DNA of 46,108 bases from Burkholderia sp. IMCC1007 (lineage in GTDB: Bacteria; Pseudomonadota; Gammaproteobacteria; Burkholderiales; Burkholderiaceae). Below are positions 8,800 to 17,930 of the stretch, one piece after another; positions within the stretch are counted from its first letter, which is position 1; the number at the start of each line of letters is the position of its first letter. The notes beneath the pieces were generated by a model, which ran no database searches, was not told the origin of the DNA, and was given only the letters and a program-made list of their open reading frames with translations. Made by a program: the position numbers and the translations under genes. The stretch is from the NCBI RefSeq assembly GCF_027257875.1, contig NZ_JAPVQY010000009.1, positions 1-46,108 of the forward strand. The letters run 5' to 3'.

Positions 8800-10262
8800 T
8801 GGTCGCCTCCCCGTGAACGCGCGGCGGCCGGCAGGCGCTGCGCCTTCTGCCAGTGCGCCGCGGATAGTATGGAAAAAATGGCCGTGAACATCAGCAGGCC
8901 GCCCGTGCCGATCAGCGAGTTCGTGAACACGAGCATCGCGAACGTCGACAGGCACAGGCTCAGGCATGCGCCGACGAACTTGTCCTGGCGCAGCTTGAAC
9001 GCCGCGCGCAGCGTGCGGCCGAACAGCATCACGACGCCCGCCAGATACAGCAGCGTGCCGGGCCAGCCGAGCACGAACGGCACGTTCATCACGCCGCTGT
9101 CGAAGCTGCCGTACTTGCCGAGCTCGCCGCTGTCGCTCGACAGCTTGGTCGACGCACCGGTCGCGCCCATCCCTTCGCCGGCGACGTCGGTGAACGCCGT
9201 CTGCGCGAAGGTCGCGTAGAACTTGTTGCGGTCGTCGTAGCTGCGGTCGTCCTTCAGGTTCGTGATGGACTGCAGGCGCGCACCGAGCCGGTCGGCCACC
9301 GGCCCGACGGTCAGGAGCGGCACGCACAGCCCGACCAGCACGACGCCGCTGATCAGGATCCGCATCCGCACGCGGTTGCTCGACTGCACGAGCTGGATCG
9401 CGAGCGCGATCACCCAGCCGCCCCAGGTCGAGCGCACGAGACACAGCGCGAACGACACGAAGCCGGCGGCGCCGGCGACCCAGCGGACCTTCTGCGGCGC
9501 CGCGAACACGAACACCAGCGCGCCCATGATCGCGAACGCGAACGGCCCCGACGAGTTCATCGTGCTGAACACGCGCACGCCGTACGGCACCGGCTCGCCC
9601 TGCGAGCCCATGTCCGAGCCGATCATCCACAGCACGTCCCACTGCGGCATCACGAAGTACTGGACGACACCGTACACGCCCATCACGAGCATGCCCCACA
9701 TGAAGGTGGACAGCAGCACGTCGCGGTACTCGGGATAGTCGCGCGCGTTGACCATGATGTGGAAGCCGATCAGCACCGGGTACACCCAGTTCGCGAGGTC
9801 GTAGGTCGCGGCCATCACGCCGCTCGACACGATTCCGACGAGATACGCATACGTGAGCCCGAACAGGATCAGCAGCACCGGAATGCCACGCCGCTGCGCG
9901 AGCACGCGGTAGTGCCGCAACAACCCGAGGCCGGCGATCATCGTCACCGCGAGCGGCGCGACCTGGATCAGGCTCGTCGGCGTGAACGCGCCCTTCGACC
10001 AGTCGGCCAGGCGCCGCACCTCGGGGCTCAGGAACCACACCCACCACATGAAGCCGACGTAGCGCGCCGGGCTCTTGAAATAGAGCCAGAGGCCGACCAC
10101 GATGGCCAGCACCGGAAACGCGAGCGTCAGTACCTTGCCCTGGTGAATGGCGATCAGCGCGGCCGTCAGCGTCCACAGCCCGGCCTGTCCGGCCCAGTGC
10201 CTCGGCTCGGCGAACCAGCTGCGGGTGCGCGACGGGGCGCGTTCGGCGGCAATCGTGCTCAT
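8796..10262 (-). CDS. bceI: Cepacian polymerase BceI (Wzy-like)
   Basis: A 488-residue polytopic membrane protein with about eleven to twelve hydrophobic segments, of the O-antigen ligase/polymerase (Wzy) type. It is predicted to join lipid-linked repeat units in the periplasm. A long loop near residues 315-400, between the segment ending PLLTVGPVADRLGARL and the last membrane segments, carries the charged stretch TNLKDDRSYDDRNKFYATF and would be the catalytic periplasmic loop usual in this class. The ATG at 10262 is clear. It lies between bceH (10 bases upstream) and bceJ (overlapping), where the published cluster has its polymerase. Confidence 0.88.
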   Translation of the reverse strand: MSTIAAERAPSRTRSWFAEPRHWAGQAGLWTLTAALIAIHQGKVLTLAFPVLAIVVGLWLYFKSPARYVGFMWWVWFLSPEVRRLADWSKGAFTPTSLIQVAPLAVTMIAGLGLLRHYRVLAQRRGIPVLLILFGLTYAYLVGIVSSGVMAATYDLANWVYPVLIGFHIMVNARDYPEYRDVLLSTFMWGMLVMGVYGVVQYFVMPQWDVLWMIGSDMGSQGEPVPYGVRVFSTMNSSGPFAFAIMGALVFVFAAPQKVRWVAGAAGFVSFALCLVRSTWGGWVIALAIQLVQSSNRVRMRILISGVVLVGLCVPLLTVGPVADRLGARLQSITNLKDDRSYDDRNKFYATFAQTAFTDVAGEGMGATGASTKLSSDSGELGKYGSFDSGVMNVPFVLGWPGTLLYLAGVVMLFGRTLRAAFKLRQDKFVGACLSLCLSTFAMLVFTNSLIGTGGLLMFTAIFSILSAAHWQKAQRLPAAARSRGGDH

Positions 10263-10272
10263 CGATCCGTAC

Positions 10273-11409
10273 TCACTGCGACGAAGGACGCGAATCCGCG
10301 AGCGGCATCGCGACGCCCGCGGCGGCCGGCGTGCGCCGGCGGCGCAGCATGTCGCGCGTGATCCGCACGTGCTGTTCGGCGAACGCCTGCGTGGTCAGGT
10401 CGCGCTCGCGCAGGCACGTCGCCGCGGCGCGTGCGCACTGGAGCGCGGCGGCCGGGTCGGCCACGAAGCGGTCGGCAGCCTCGCGCATCGCCTGCGCGTC
10501 GAACGGCGGCACGTATGCAGCCGTGTCGTGCGGGAAGTAGTCGCTGAGCCCGCCGACGTCGGACACGATCATCGGCTTGCCGACGGCCGCCGCCTCGAGC
10601 ATCACGGTGATACCCGATGCGTGGAAGTTCGGCCGCAGCGGCACGACGATCACGTCGGCCCATGCGTACAGCTCGTGCTGCTTCGCGAGCCCCGACGCCG
10701 AGCCGATCCGCACGTTCGGCGCATGCCAGTCGCGCGGCACGCGGCGGCGCGTCGCGAGCCGCACGTCGTAGCGTTCGTCGCCGCCGAACGCGGCGAGGAA
10801 GGTGCGCCAGTCGCGATCGCGGTCGTTGCCGATCGCCGCGATCCGCAGCGGCCGGTTCGGCTGCCATTGTTGCGGGTCGGTGAGCGGGAAATCCTGCGTG
10901 TTCAGTCCGTAATAGACGAACTCGGCCTCGCGCCCGAGGTAGCGGCGGCACAGCTCCGCGTTGTCGCGGGCGAGCGTGGTCAGCGCGTCGGCGCGCGCGA
11001 GCAGCTTGCGGTACAGCCAGCGGCGCGGGCCGCCGAAGGTACCCCACTTGTCGAACAGCCACACGCTCTGCGCGAGCAGCAGCGGGCGCTTGCCCTGCGC
11101 GCCGGCCAGCTTCAGGATCAGCGCGGCGGCGAGGTGTTCCTGCTCGGTGTGCGTCCAGATCACGTCGGTGTTCAGCAGTGCGGCGCGATTGCGCCATGCA
11201 TGCACGACGTCGAAGCCGAGCGCCGCCTTCAGGCCGCGGCGCGCGAGGCTCGCGATGCGGCCCTCGCGCCGGTCCTGCGAATAGGTGAGCCGGAATTCGT
11301 CGGACTCCGCGTGGTGATAACCGTACAGGCAGCCGATGTTCTCGCCTTGCCGGTAGGTACGCGGATCGGCGCCGTAAAACAGGTGGACGTGAACCTTGGT
11401 TGAAGTCAT
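10273..11409 (-). CDS. bceH: Cepacian glycosyltransferase BceH
   Basis: A 378-residue GT-B type glycosyltransferase. The N-terminal half contains HVHLFYGADPRTYRQGENIGCLYGYHH; the C-terminal half has LRIAAIGNDRDRDWRTFLAAF, HELYAWADVIVVPLRPNFHASGITVMLEAAAVGKPMIVSDVGG (~255-297), with the E-x7-type acidic/glycine region binding the sugar nucleotide. Predicted to add one residue of the cepacian repeat at the inner membrane. Spacing to bceG is 43 bases and to bceI 10, fitting one operon. The ATG at 11409 is the only good start. Confidence 0.88.
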   Translation of the reverse strand: MTSTKVHVHLFYGADPRTYRQGENIGCLYGYHHAESDEFRLTYSQDRREGRIASLARRGLKAALGFDVVHAWRNRAALLNTDVIWTHTEQEHLAAALILKLAGAQGKRPLLLAQSVWLFDKWGTFGGPRRWLYRKLLARADALTTLARDNAELCRRYLGREAEFVYYGLNTQDFPLTDPQQWQPNRPLRIAAIGNDRDRDWRTFLAAFGGDERYDVRLATRRRVPRDWHAPNVRIGSASGLAKQHELYAWADVIVVPLRPNFHASGITVMLEAAAVGKPMIVSDVGGLSDYFPHDTAAYVPPFDAQAMREAADRFVADPAAALQCARAAATCLRERDLTTQAFAEQHVRITRDMLRRRRTPAAAGVAMPLADSRPSSQ

Positions 11410-11452
11410 GCAAGCCCTCCGGGTGTGGCCGTGCGCGATGCGCGCGGCCCGT

Positions 11453-12412
11453 TCAAGACGTCACCGGCGGCATCGCCGCGCGGTGGGGGGCAAGGTTCGC
11501 GCGGCGCGCATCGCGGGCGCCGCGGCGCACCGCGCGCCAGTGCTCGCGCACACGCTCGCGCCGGGCGGTCGGCAGCGCCAGCAGCACGTGCGCGAAGCCG
11601 GGATAGACGCGCGTACCGACCAGCGTCCACCACCACCACGCGATCTCGCGCCGCAGCGGCGGCAGATGCTCGCGCAGGATCAGATGCAGGTTGTACGCGC
11701 CGTTGCTGATCGCGTTCAGCGATGCGGCATCGCGCCGGTCGTCGTCGAAGCGCTCGGCCGGGTAATGATCGACCGCGATCGCCGGGTCGTAGACGAGCTT
11801 CCAGCCGTCGCGCTGCACGCGCATGCTGAACGCCATGTCGTTGTGCACCTGCGCGCCGGCGCCGCGCAGCCGCGTGTCGAAGCGCAGCCGCTCGATCGCC
11901 GCGCGGCGATAGCTCATGTTCGCGCCTTTCAGCATGTCGACTTCGCGCGCGCCGCCGACGCCGAGGTGATGGTTGCCGACGATCTTGCCGGACAGCGTGA
12001 GCTGGCCGACGAGCTCGCGCGATTCGTCGAGCACGCGGCCTTTCTCATGGACCCAGTCGCGTCCGCCGACCGCGCCGACGCGCGGATCGCGATCGAACAC
12101 GGCTTCGACACGCGCGAGCCAGTCGGCGCGCGGCGCCGCATCGTCGTCGGTGATCGCGATGATGTCGCCGTTCGCCGAGTCGAGCCCCTTGTTCAGCGCG
12201 GCGACCTGGCCCGGCACGTCGACCGGCACGATCCGCAGCGGCAGCGCGCCGCCGACGGCCGGATCGGCGAGCCGTTCGTGCGTGGCGTCGTCCTCCGGGC
12301 GCGCGACGACGATCACCTCGTCGGGCAGCCGCTGCTGCCGCTGCAGCGCCAGCAGGCAGCGCGCGAGGTCGGCAGGGCGCCGGTAGGTCGGAACGAGCAC
12401 GGAAATTTTCAT
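11453..12412 (-). CDS. bceG: Cepacian glycosyltransferase BceG (GT2)
   Basis: A 319-residue inverting GT-A glycosyltransferase of family GT2. It starts MKISVLVPTYRRPADLARCL, has the nucleotide-binding acidic cluster IIAITDDDAAPRADW near residues 83-97, then VGAVGGRDWVHEKG and VDMLKGANMSYRR, where the acceptor-site acidic residue normally lies. The start at 12412 matches the GT2 beginning; an in-frame ATG at 12478 would add a Pro/Ala-rich tail running into bceF and is rejected. It follows bceF by 62 bases. Confidence 0.9.
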   Translation of the reverse strand: MKISVLVPTYRRPADLARCLLALQRQQRLPDEVIVVARPEDDATHERLADPAVGGALPLRIVPVDVPGQVAALNKGLDSANGDIIAITDDDAAPRADWLARVEAVFDRDPRVGAVGGRDWVHEKGRVLDESRELVGQLTLSGKIVGNHHLGVGGAREVDMLKGANMSYRRAAIERLRFDTRLRGAGAQVHNDMAFSMRVQRDGWKLVYDPAIAVDHYPAERFDDDRRDAASLNAISNGAYNLHLILREHLPPLRREIAWWWWTLVGTRVYPGFAHVLLALPTARRERVREHWRAVRRGARDARRANLAPHRAAMPPVTS

Positions 12413-12474
12413 CGAAGATTCTCCAGTCGGCCGGGCGGGCGCGCATGGCGCCGGCCCGGTTTCGCGCAACGGGG

Positions 12475-14700
12475 TCACGCGCTCAGGTATTCATGCACGG
12501 CCGCATAGCCGCGGCCGTAGCCGCGCGCCTTTGGCGGCACGCCGTTGAAGATCCCGCCTTCCAGATCGACGCCCGCGGTGCGCAGGCGCTTGATCGCGTC
12601 GGCGATCTCGCCTTCGGTGTGCATGCCCGAGCGCAGCACGAGGAACGTCGAGCCGGCCATGCGGCCGATGATGGTCGCGTCGGTCACCGCCAGCACCGGC
12701 GGCGAATCGATCAGCACGACGTCGTAGCGCTTGCCGAGCCCTTCGAGGTATTGCGGCAGGCGCGCCGACATCAGCAGCTCCGACGGGTTCGGCGGACGCG
12801 TGCCGGCCGCGATGAACGACAGGCCCTGCACCGGCGTCTCGCGCACGGCGTCCTCGAGCGGCGACTGGTCGCTCAGCAGCTCGGACAGGCCCGGCTGCGC
12901 GGTGAGGCCGAAATGGCGGTCGAGCATCCCGCGGCGCATGTCGGCGTCGATCAGCAGCACGCGCTTGCCCGAATGCGCGAGCAGCACCGCGAGGTTGACC
13001 GTCAGGAAGCTCTTGCCGATACCGGGCGTCGGGCCGGTCAGCACGATCACGCGGTTCTGCGCGTCCATCATCGCGAACTGCATCGCGGTGCGCAGGCTGC
13101 GCATGCTTTCGACGCTCATGTCCTTCGGACGCAGGCTCGCGAGGATCGGCCGCGCGCGGCCGCCGCCCTTCTCCGCCGCCGCGTCGAGCTTCACCTGCTC
13201 GGCGCTTTGCGGCACGAGCCCGTACAGCGGCAGGTTGAACGTGCGCTCGATGCGGTCGGGATCCTCGATGCCCTGGAACAGGTTGCGGCGCAGGAACACC
13301 ACGCCGGTGCCGAGGATCAGCCCGAGGAACACCGCGGCCGACAGGATCAGCACCTTCTTCGGCTTGACCGGATCGCCCGGACGCAGCGCCGAATCGACGA
13401 GGTGGATGTTGCCGCCCGTGCCGGCCTTCTGCACCGACAGCTCCTGCACGCGGTTCAGCAGCAGCACGTAGATGTCCTCGGCGACCTTTGCGTCACGCTG
13501 GAGCTGGACGGCCTTCACTTCGGTCGCCGGCAGGCTGCGGAAGCGGTTGCTGAACTTGTCCTTCTCGCCCTGCAGTTCGGCGAGCTGCTGCTTCGCGGCG
13601 ATCACCATCGGGTGCGAATCGGTGAAGCGCTGCGCGAGCGACGCAAGCTGCAGGCGCTGCGCGGCGATCTGCTGTTCGTACTGCACGCTGCCTTCGAGGT
13701 AGACCTTCGCCTCGTCGCTCGCGTTGATCGAGCCGGACGTGCGCTGGTACTGCGTGAGCGCCGCTTCCGCGCGTTCGAGGTCGGCCTTCAGGCGCGGCTC
13801 CTCGCCCTTCAGGAAAGCGAGCATCTTGGTCGCTTCGGCCTGCTTCGCGATCACGTGCTGGTTCAGGTACGACTGCGCGAGCGCGTTCGCGATCGCGGCG
13901 GTCTGGTCCGGGTCCTTGCCTTCGAGCGAGATCTGCACGACGCCCGTCTGCTTGCCCTGCTCGCTCACCTGGATGCCGGACTGGAAACCGGTGATCGCGT
14001 CGAGATCGTTGTAGCGGACCACCGTGAACTGCGTGCCCGGCCGCGCGACCAGCTTCTGCACCAGCAGCGTCACGCCGCCGCCCTGCTCCGATTCGCCGGT
14101 GCGGCCCGACAGCAGCCGGTTGCCGTGTTCGTCGACCAGCGTATAAGTGCCGTCCGGGCCGGCCGTCAGCGTCAGCTTCTTGCCTTCGAGCGCGGGCACG
14201 ACGTTGATCGTGTCGATGTCGGCCACTTCGCCGCCCCACGCGTACGACTTCAGCCCGAGCCACGGCCGCGCCGGGACGCCCGGCGTCGCCATGCGCGCGG
14301 CGAGGCTGCCGATGAGCGGCATCGTCTTCGGCACGACCGAGAAGTTCAGCTTGAACTGCTCGACGACCGGCGCGACGACGCCGCGGCTCTTGATGATCTC
14401 GATTTCCGCATCGGTCGGCGCCTGCTGCGGACCGCTGTTGATCATCGCGCCCGTCTGGGTCTGCGTGAGCGCCTGCGTCGTGTTGTCGTTGCCCTCGACC
14501 CGCACGTGCACGTCGGCCTGGTACACCGGCTTCGCGACGTAGCAGTAGAGGCCGGCGAGCGCGATGACCGTCACCGCGATGCCGAGCAGCAGCCAGATGT
14601 CGTCCATGATCACCTGGAGCAACTGGCCGAGGACGAAATCCTCTTCCTCGGTTTTCGCGGTCAGATCCGCGTAGGAGTGTTTCGCTTGCGTGTTCACCAT
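12475..14700 (-). CDS. bceF: BY-kinase/co-polymerase BceF
   Basis: A 741-residue inner-membrane fusion of a Wzz-type chain-length regulator and a bacterial tyrosine kinase. TM1 lies near residues 34-56 and TM2 near 442-465 (VLILSAAVFLGLILGTGVV), with a long periplasmic coiled-coil-rich region between. The cytosolic kinase carries Walker A TGPTPGIGKS (~555), Walker A' VLLIDADM (~578) and Walker B VVLIDSPP (~660). The C-terminal autophosphorylation tail has Tyr728, Tyr732 and Tyr738. It drives polymerisation and export with the BceE channel and is dephosphorylated by BceD. Length and order agree with BceF. Confidence 0.95.
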   Translation of the reverse strand: MVNTQAKHSYADLTAKTEEEDFVLGQLLQVIMDDIWLLLGIAVTVIALAGLYCYVAKPVYQADVHVRVEGNDNTTQALTQTQTGAMINSGPQQAPTDAEIEIIKSRGVVAPVVEQFKLNFSVVPKTMPLIGSLAARMATPGVPARPWLGLKSYAWGGEVADIDTINVVPALEGKKLTLTAGPDGTYTLVDEHGNRLLSGRTGESEQGGGVTLLVQKLVARPGTQFTVVRYNDLDAITGFQSGIQVSEQGKQTGVVQISLEGKDPDQTAAIANALAQSYLNQHVIAKQAEATKMLAFLKGEEPRLKADLERAEAALTQYQRTSGSINASDEAKVYLEGSVQYEQQIAAQRLQLASLAQRFTDSHPMVIAAKQQLAELQGEKDKFSNRFRSLPATEVKAVQLQRDAKVAEDIYVLLLNRVQELSVQKAGTGGNIHLVDSALRPGDPVKPKKVLILSAAVFLGLILGTGVVFLRRNLFQGIEDPDRIERTFNLPLYGLVPQSAEQVKLDAAAEKGGGRARPILASLRPKDMSVESMRSLRTAMQFAMMDAQNRVIVLTGPTPGIGKSFLTVNLAVLLAHSGKRVLLIDADMRRGMLDRHFGLTAQPGLSELLSDQSPLEDAVRETPVQGLSFIAAGTRPPNPSELLMSARLPQYLEGLGKRYDVVLIDSPPVLAVTDATIIGRMAGSTFLVLRSGMHTEGEIADAIKRLRTAGVDLEGGIFNGVPPKARGYGRGYAAVHEYLSA

Positions 14701-14750
14701 TCGTTCCCGCTTGAGTGGTGCCGGGGGGCGGGCGCCGCCCCGGCGGGCTA

Positions 14751-15929
14751 TCAGCGCGTGATTTGCCGCATGTAGAAGATCGTCTGGATCGTCGGCAGCA
14801 CCTGCTGCAGCACGCGGTTGAACTGCACCGAGCTCGCCGTGCTGACGTACACGACGTCGAGCGGCTGCAGCGGGAAGCGGCTCGACAGCATCAGCGCATC
14901 CGGCTGCGTCATGTCGAGACGGAAGACTTCCGGCTTCGTCGGGTTGTCACGCATGCCGCGCATCACGTAGATCTTGCGCGGGTTCGCATCGGTGTCGAGG
15001 ATGCCGCCGCCCGCGGTCAGCGCGTCGGCGATGGTCAGCTTGCCCTTGAGCATCGGCACGGTGACCGGCGTCTTGACCTCGCCCATGATGAACACGCGGC
15101 TGTCGCTGCGGTCCGGCACGTTGACGATGTCGCCCGGCTGCAGCATCACGTTCTGCTTCACCTCGCCGCGATCGAGCACGCCGTTCGCGTCGAGCGTGTA
15201 GAGCTTGCCGTCGCGCGTCAGGCGCACGCGCTGCAGGTCGGCCTCGTTGGTCGAGCCGCCCGAGCGCGAGATCGCGTCGACCAGCGTCAGCGGCACGTCG
15301 CTCACGGCGAGCGGGCCCGGCTGCTTCACCTCGCCCGTCACCTGCACCTTCTGGCTGCGGAACGACAGCACGCGCACGTCGAGCTGCGGATTCTTCACGT
15401 AGCGCGCGAGGGTCGATGCCATCTCGTCGCGGATCTGCGCGACCGTCTTGCCCGCCACATGTATGCGGCCGACGAACGGGAAGAAGATCGTGCCGTCGGC
15501 GGCGACCGTCTGGCCGTACGGATCGGCCTGCCCCGGCAGCGCGGTCGTATACGGCTGCTGCAGCGCGCCGGCCACCGACTGCGTCGTGTTGCCGCCGCTC
15601 GAGAACGACTGGCCCTGCGGCGTCGTCAGCTCGGGGTGATCCCACACCGTGACGCCGAGGATGTCCTGCGGGCCGACGCGGTACACGTACTGCGACGGAT
15701 CCGTAAAGCGGCCCGGCGGCAGCGGGTGCTCGACCTGCTGCTTCTGCAGCTGATCCATCACCAGCTTCGCGTCGATGTAATGAACCGGATAGGTTTCGGC
15801 CTGACCTTGCCGGCCTTCGTCCTTCAGGTTCGACGAGTCGAGATAGTTGCCGGGCGCGCTCGCGCAGGCCGACAGGAAGGTCGTCATTGCGACGGCGAGC
15901 GCCAGCGGGCGCAGGGGACGTTTCAGCAT
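14751..15929 (-). CDS. bceE: Outer-membrane export lipoprotein BceE (Wza-like)
   Basis: A 392-residue polysaccharide export channel. Residues 1-21 form a lipoprotein signal with lipobox LSAC (Cys22). Then come a Wza-type export domain (FVGRIHVAGKTVAQIRDEM, YVKNPQLDVRVLSF) and SLBB repeats (GEVKQPGPLAVSDVPLTLVDAI and GEVKTPVTVPMLKGKLTIADAL). I chose the ATG at 15929, which overlaps the bceD stop in ATGCTGA. An in-frame ATG at 15944, five codons earlier, is also possible and would only lengthen the signal. Predicted to form the outer-membrane pore reached by BceF. Confidence 0.93.
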   Translation of the reverse strand: MLKRPLRPLALAVAMTTFLSACASAPGNYLDSSNLKDEGRQGQAETYPVHYIDAKLVMDQLQKQQVEHPLPPGRFTDPSQYVYRVGPQDILGVTVWDHPELTTPQGQSFSSGGNTTQSVAGALQQPYTTALPGQADPYGQTVAADGTIFFPFVGRIHVAGKTVAQIRDEMASTLARYVKNPQLDVRVLSFRSQKVQVTGEVKQPGPLAVSDVPLTLVDAISRSGGSTNEADLQRVRLTRDGKLYTLDANGVLDRGEVKQNVMLQPGDIVNVPDRSDSRVFIMGEVKTPVTVPMLKGKLTIADALTAGGGILDTDANPRKIYVMRGMRDNPTKPEVFRLDMTQPDALMLSSRFPLQPLDVVYVSTASSVQFNRVLQQVLPTIQTIFYMRQITR

Positions 15930-16366
15930 AGTTTTTGCAGCCATCCTTGAACCAGGCGTTCGATCAATGAGTAGCTCTCGCGATAGTCGGCCTCGGGGCC
16001 GCCATGCGGATCGGCGATTTCGGCGTCCTCCCACTTGCCGAGCAAGTGGACCTTGCCGCGCGCGAACGGATCGACCGATTCGACGGCCTTGATCTGTTCG
16101 CGCTCGCTGACGAGAATCAGGTCGGCGTCGCGCACGATGCGGCGCGACAGCCGCCGCGAGCGGTGCGTCGTCGCATCGACGCCGCGCTCGGCGAGCAATT
16201 TCCGCATCACCGGATCGATGCCGTCGCCGTCGTTCGCACGGACGCCGGCCGAATGGAACGTCACGCGCGGGCCGCCGCGCGACGCCGCATGCGACTTGAA
16301 CAGCATTTCCGCTGCCGGGCTGCGGCAGACGTTCGCGTGACAGACGATCAGGATGTTCCGGAACAT
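15923..16366 (-). CDS. bceD: Low-molecular-weight tyrosine phosphatase BceD
   Basis: A 147-residue cytosolic phosphatase. The catalytic P-loop C-x5-R-S is present near the N-terminus as CHANVCRS (~residues 9-16), and the general-acid Asp is in IADPHGG (~120). It is expected to dephosphorylate the C-terminal tyrosines of BceF, a pairing known for Wzb/Wzc and reported for BceD/BceF. The ATG at 16366 gives the usual LMW-PTP start (MFRNILIVCHANVCRS). The stop overlaps the bceE start by seven bases. Confidence 0.95.
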   Translation of the reverse strand: MFRNILIVCHANVCRSPAAEMLFKSHAASRGGPRVTFHSAGVRANDGDGIDPVMRKLLAERGVDATTHRSRRLSRRIVRDADLILVSEREQIKAVESVDPFARGKVHLLGKWEDAEIADPHGGPEADYRESYSLIERLVQGWLQKLC

Positions 16367-16407
16367 GGGCGTCTCGATTCGGGTGACGGGTGACGGTGAC
16401 GCGCCGG

Positions 16408-17823
16408 TTACGCGTTCGCGCGCACGGCGCCCGGCACGCGGGCGGCGACGGCCTGGCGCGAGCCGGGGCGGCCGATCGGGTGGTATTCGATGCCCTGCTC
16501 GGTCATCGTCTCCGGCTCGTACAGGTTGCGGCCGTCGAAGATCACCGGCGACTTCCACTGCCGGCCGAGCGCGACGAAATCGGGGCTCTTGAATGCCTTC
16601 CATTCGGTGACGATCACGAGCGCGTCGGCATCGTGCGCGGCCTGCGCCTCGTCGTCGACGAACGAGAGGCGCTCGAGCCAGCCCGGGTGATCGGCGAGAT
16701 CGAGCGCGAGCACGCGGCGCGCTTCCTGCTGCGCGACCGGGTCGTATGCGGCGATACGCGCGCCGCGCGACAGCAGTTCGGCGATCAGCTCGCGGCTCGG
16801 CGCTTCGCGCATGTCGTCGGTGTTCGGCTTGAACGCAAGGCCCCAGATGCCGAACGTGCGGCCCGTCAGGTCGGCGCCGAAGCGCGCGACGATCTTGTCG
16901 GCCAGCACGCGCTTCTGGTTCGCATTGACGGCCGACACGGCCTGCAGGATCTGCAGCGCCTGGCCGTGCTCGTCGGCGGTGCGGATCAGCGCCTCGACGT
17001 CCTTCGGGAAGCACGAGCCGCCGTAGCCGCAGCCTGCATACAGGAAGTGATAGCCGATCCGCGGATCCGAGCCGATCCCGCGGCGCACGGCCTCGATGTC
17101 GGCGCCGAAGCGGTCGGCGAGATTCGCGAGTTCGTTCATGAACGAGATGCGCGTCGCGAGCATCGCGTTGGCCGCGTATTTCGTGAATTCGGCCGAGCGC
17201 ACGTCCATGTACAGCGTGCGTTCGTGGTTGCGGTTGAACGGCGCGTACAGCTTCTTCATCAGCTCGCGCGCGCGCTCGCCCGGCACGTCGTCGTCGCAGC
17301 CGATCACGATGCGGTCCGGCCGCGTGAAATCGTCGACCGCCGCGCCTTCCTTCAGGAATTCCGGGTTCGACACGACGGAGAACATCTGGTCGTCGTCGCC
17401 GCGCTTCGCGAGCTCGTCGGCGACCGCCGCGCGCACGCGCTCGGCCGTGCCGACCGGCACCGTGGATTTGTCGACGATCACCTTGAAGCCCTTCATGTGG
17501 CGGCCGATGTTGCGCGCCGCCGCGAGCACGTACTGCAGGTCGGCCGAGCCGTCCTCGTCGGGCGGCGTGCCGACCGCGATGAACTGCACGTCGCCGTGCG
17601 CGACCGCGGCCTCGACATCGGTCGAGAAGCGCAGGCGGCCCGCCGCGCGATTGCGCGCGATGACTTCCTTGAGGCCCGGCTCATGGATCGGCACGCCGCC
17701 GTTGTTCAGGATATCGATCTTTACCTGATCGACGTCGAGACAGAACACGTCGTGCCCGATGTCGGCGAGACAGGCGCCGGTGACGAGACCTACGTAACCG
17801 CTGCCGATGATAGTCAGATTCAT
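16408..17823 (-). CDS. bceC: UDP-glucose 6-dehydrogenase BceC
   Basis: A 471-residue NAD-dependent enzyme oxidising UDP-glucose to UDP-glucuronate, the acid sugar of cepacian. The Rossmann motif GSGYVG is at residues 8-13, the middle domain has KSTVPVGT and NPEFLKEG, and the catalytic cysteine is in [12 protein letters not shown] near residue 268. The C-terminal UDP-binding domain ([17 protein letters not shown]) is complete. The ATG at 17823 is at the natural family start. The gap to bceB is 107 bases, the widest in the operon, so a secondary promoter there is possible, but I see no clear boxes. Confidence 0.96.
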   Translation of the reverse strand: MNLTIIGSGYVGLVTGACLADIGHDVFCLDVDQVKIDILNNGGVPIHEPGLKEVIARNRAAGRLRFSTDVEAAVAHGDVQFIAVGTPPDEDGSADLQYVLAAARNIGRHMKGFKVIVDKSTVPVGTAERVRAAVADELAKRGDDDQMFSVVSNPEFLKEGAAVDDFTRPDRIVIGCDDDVPGERARELMKKLYAPFNRNHERTLYMDVRSAEFTKYAANAMLATRISFMNELANLADRFGADIEAVRRGIGSDPRIGYHFLYAGCGYGGSCFPKDVEALIRTADEHGQALQILQAVSAVNANQKRVLADKIVARFGADLTGRTFGIWGLAFKPNTDDMREAPSRELIAELLSRGARIAAYDPVAQQEARRVLALDLADHPGWLERLSFVDDEAQAAHDADALVIVTEWKAFKSPDFVALGRQWKSPVIFDGRNLYEPETMTEQGIEYHPIGRPGSRQAVAARVPGAVRANA

Positions 17824-17930
17824 GATGTGTCGGACCTCTTGACCAATGATTCGAAATTCGTAAATCCGGAATCCCGGGCGAATATCCGTCGCGCGTCCTC
17901 GCGGCGCAGCGACGGGCCCAGGCGCTCGAC

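Noticed and set aside
12445..14775. 776-codon plus-strand frame opposite bceF
   Set aside because: Pure His/Arg/Ala low-complexity translation opposite a clearly real, domain-bearing gene.
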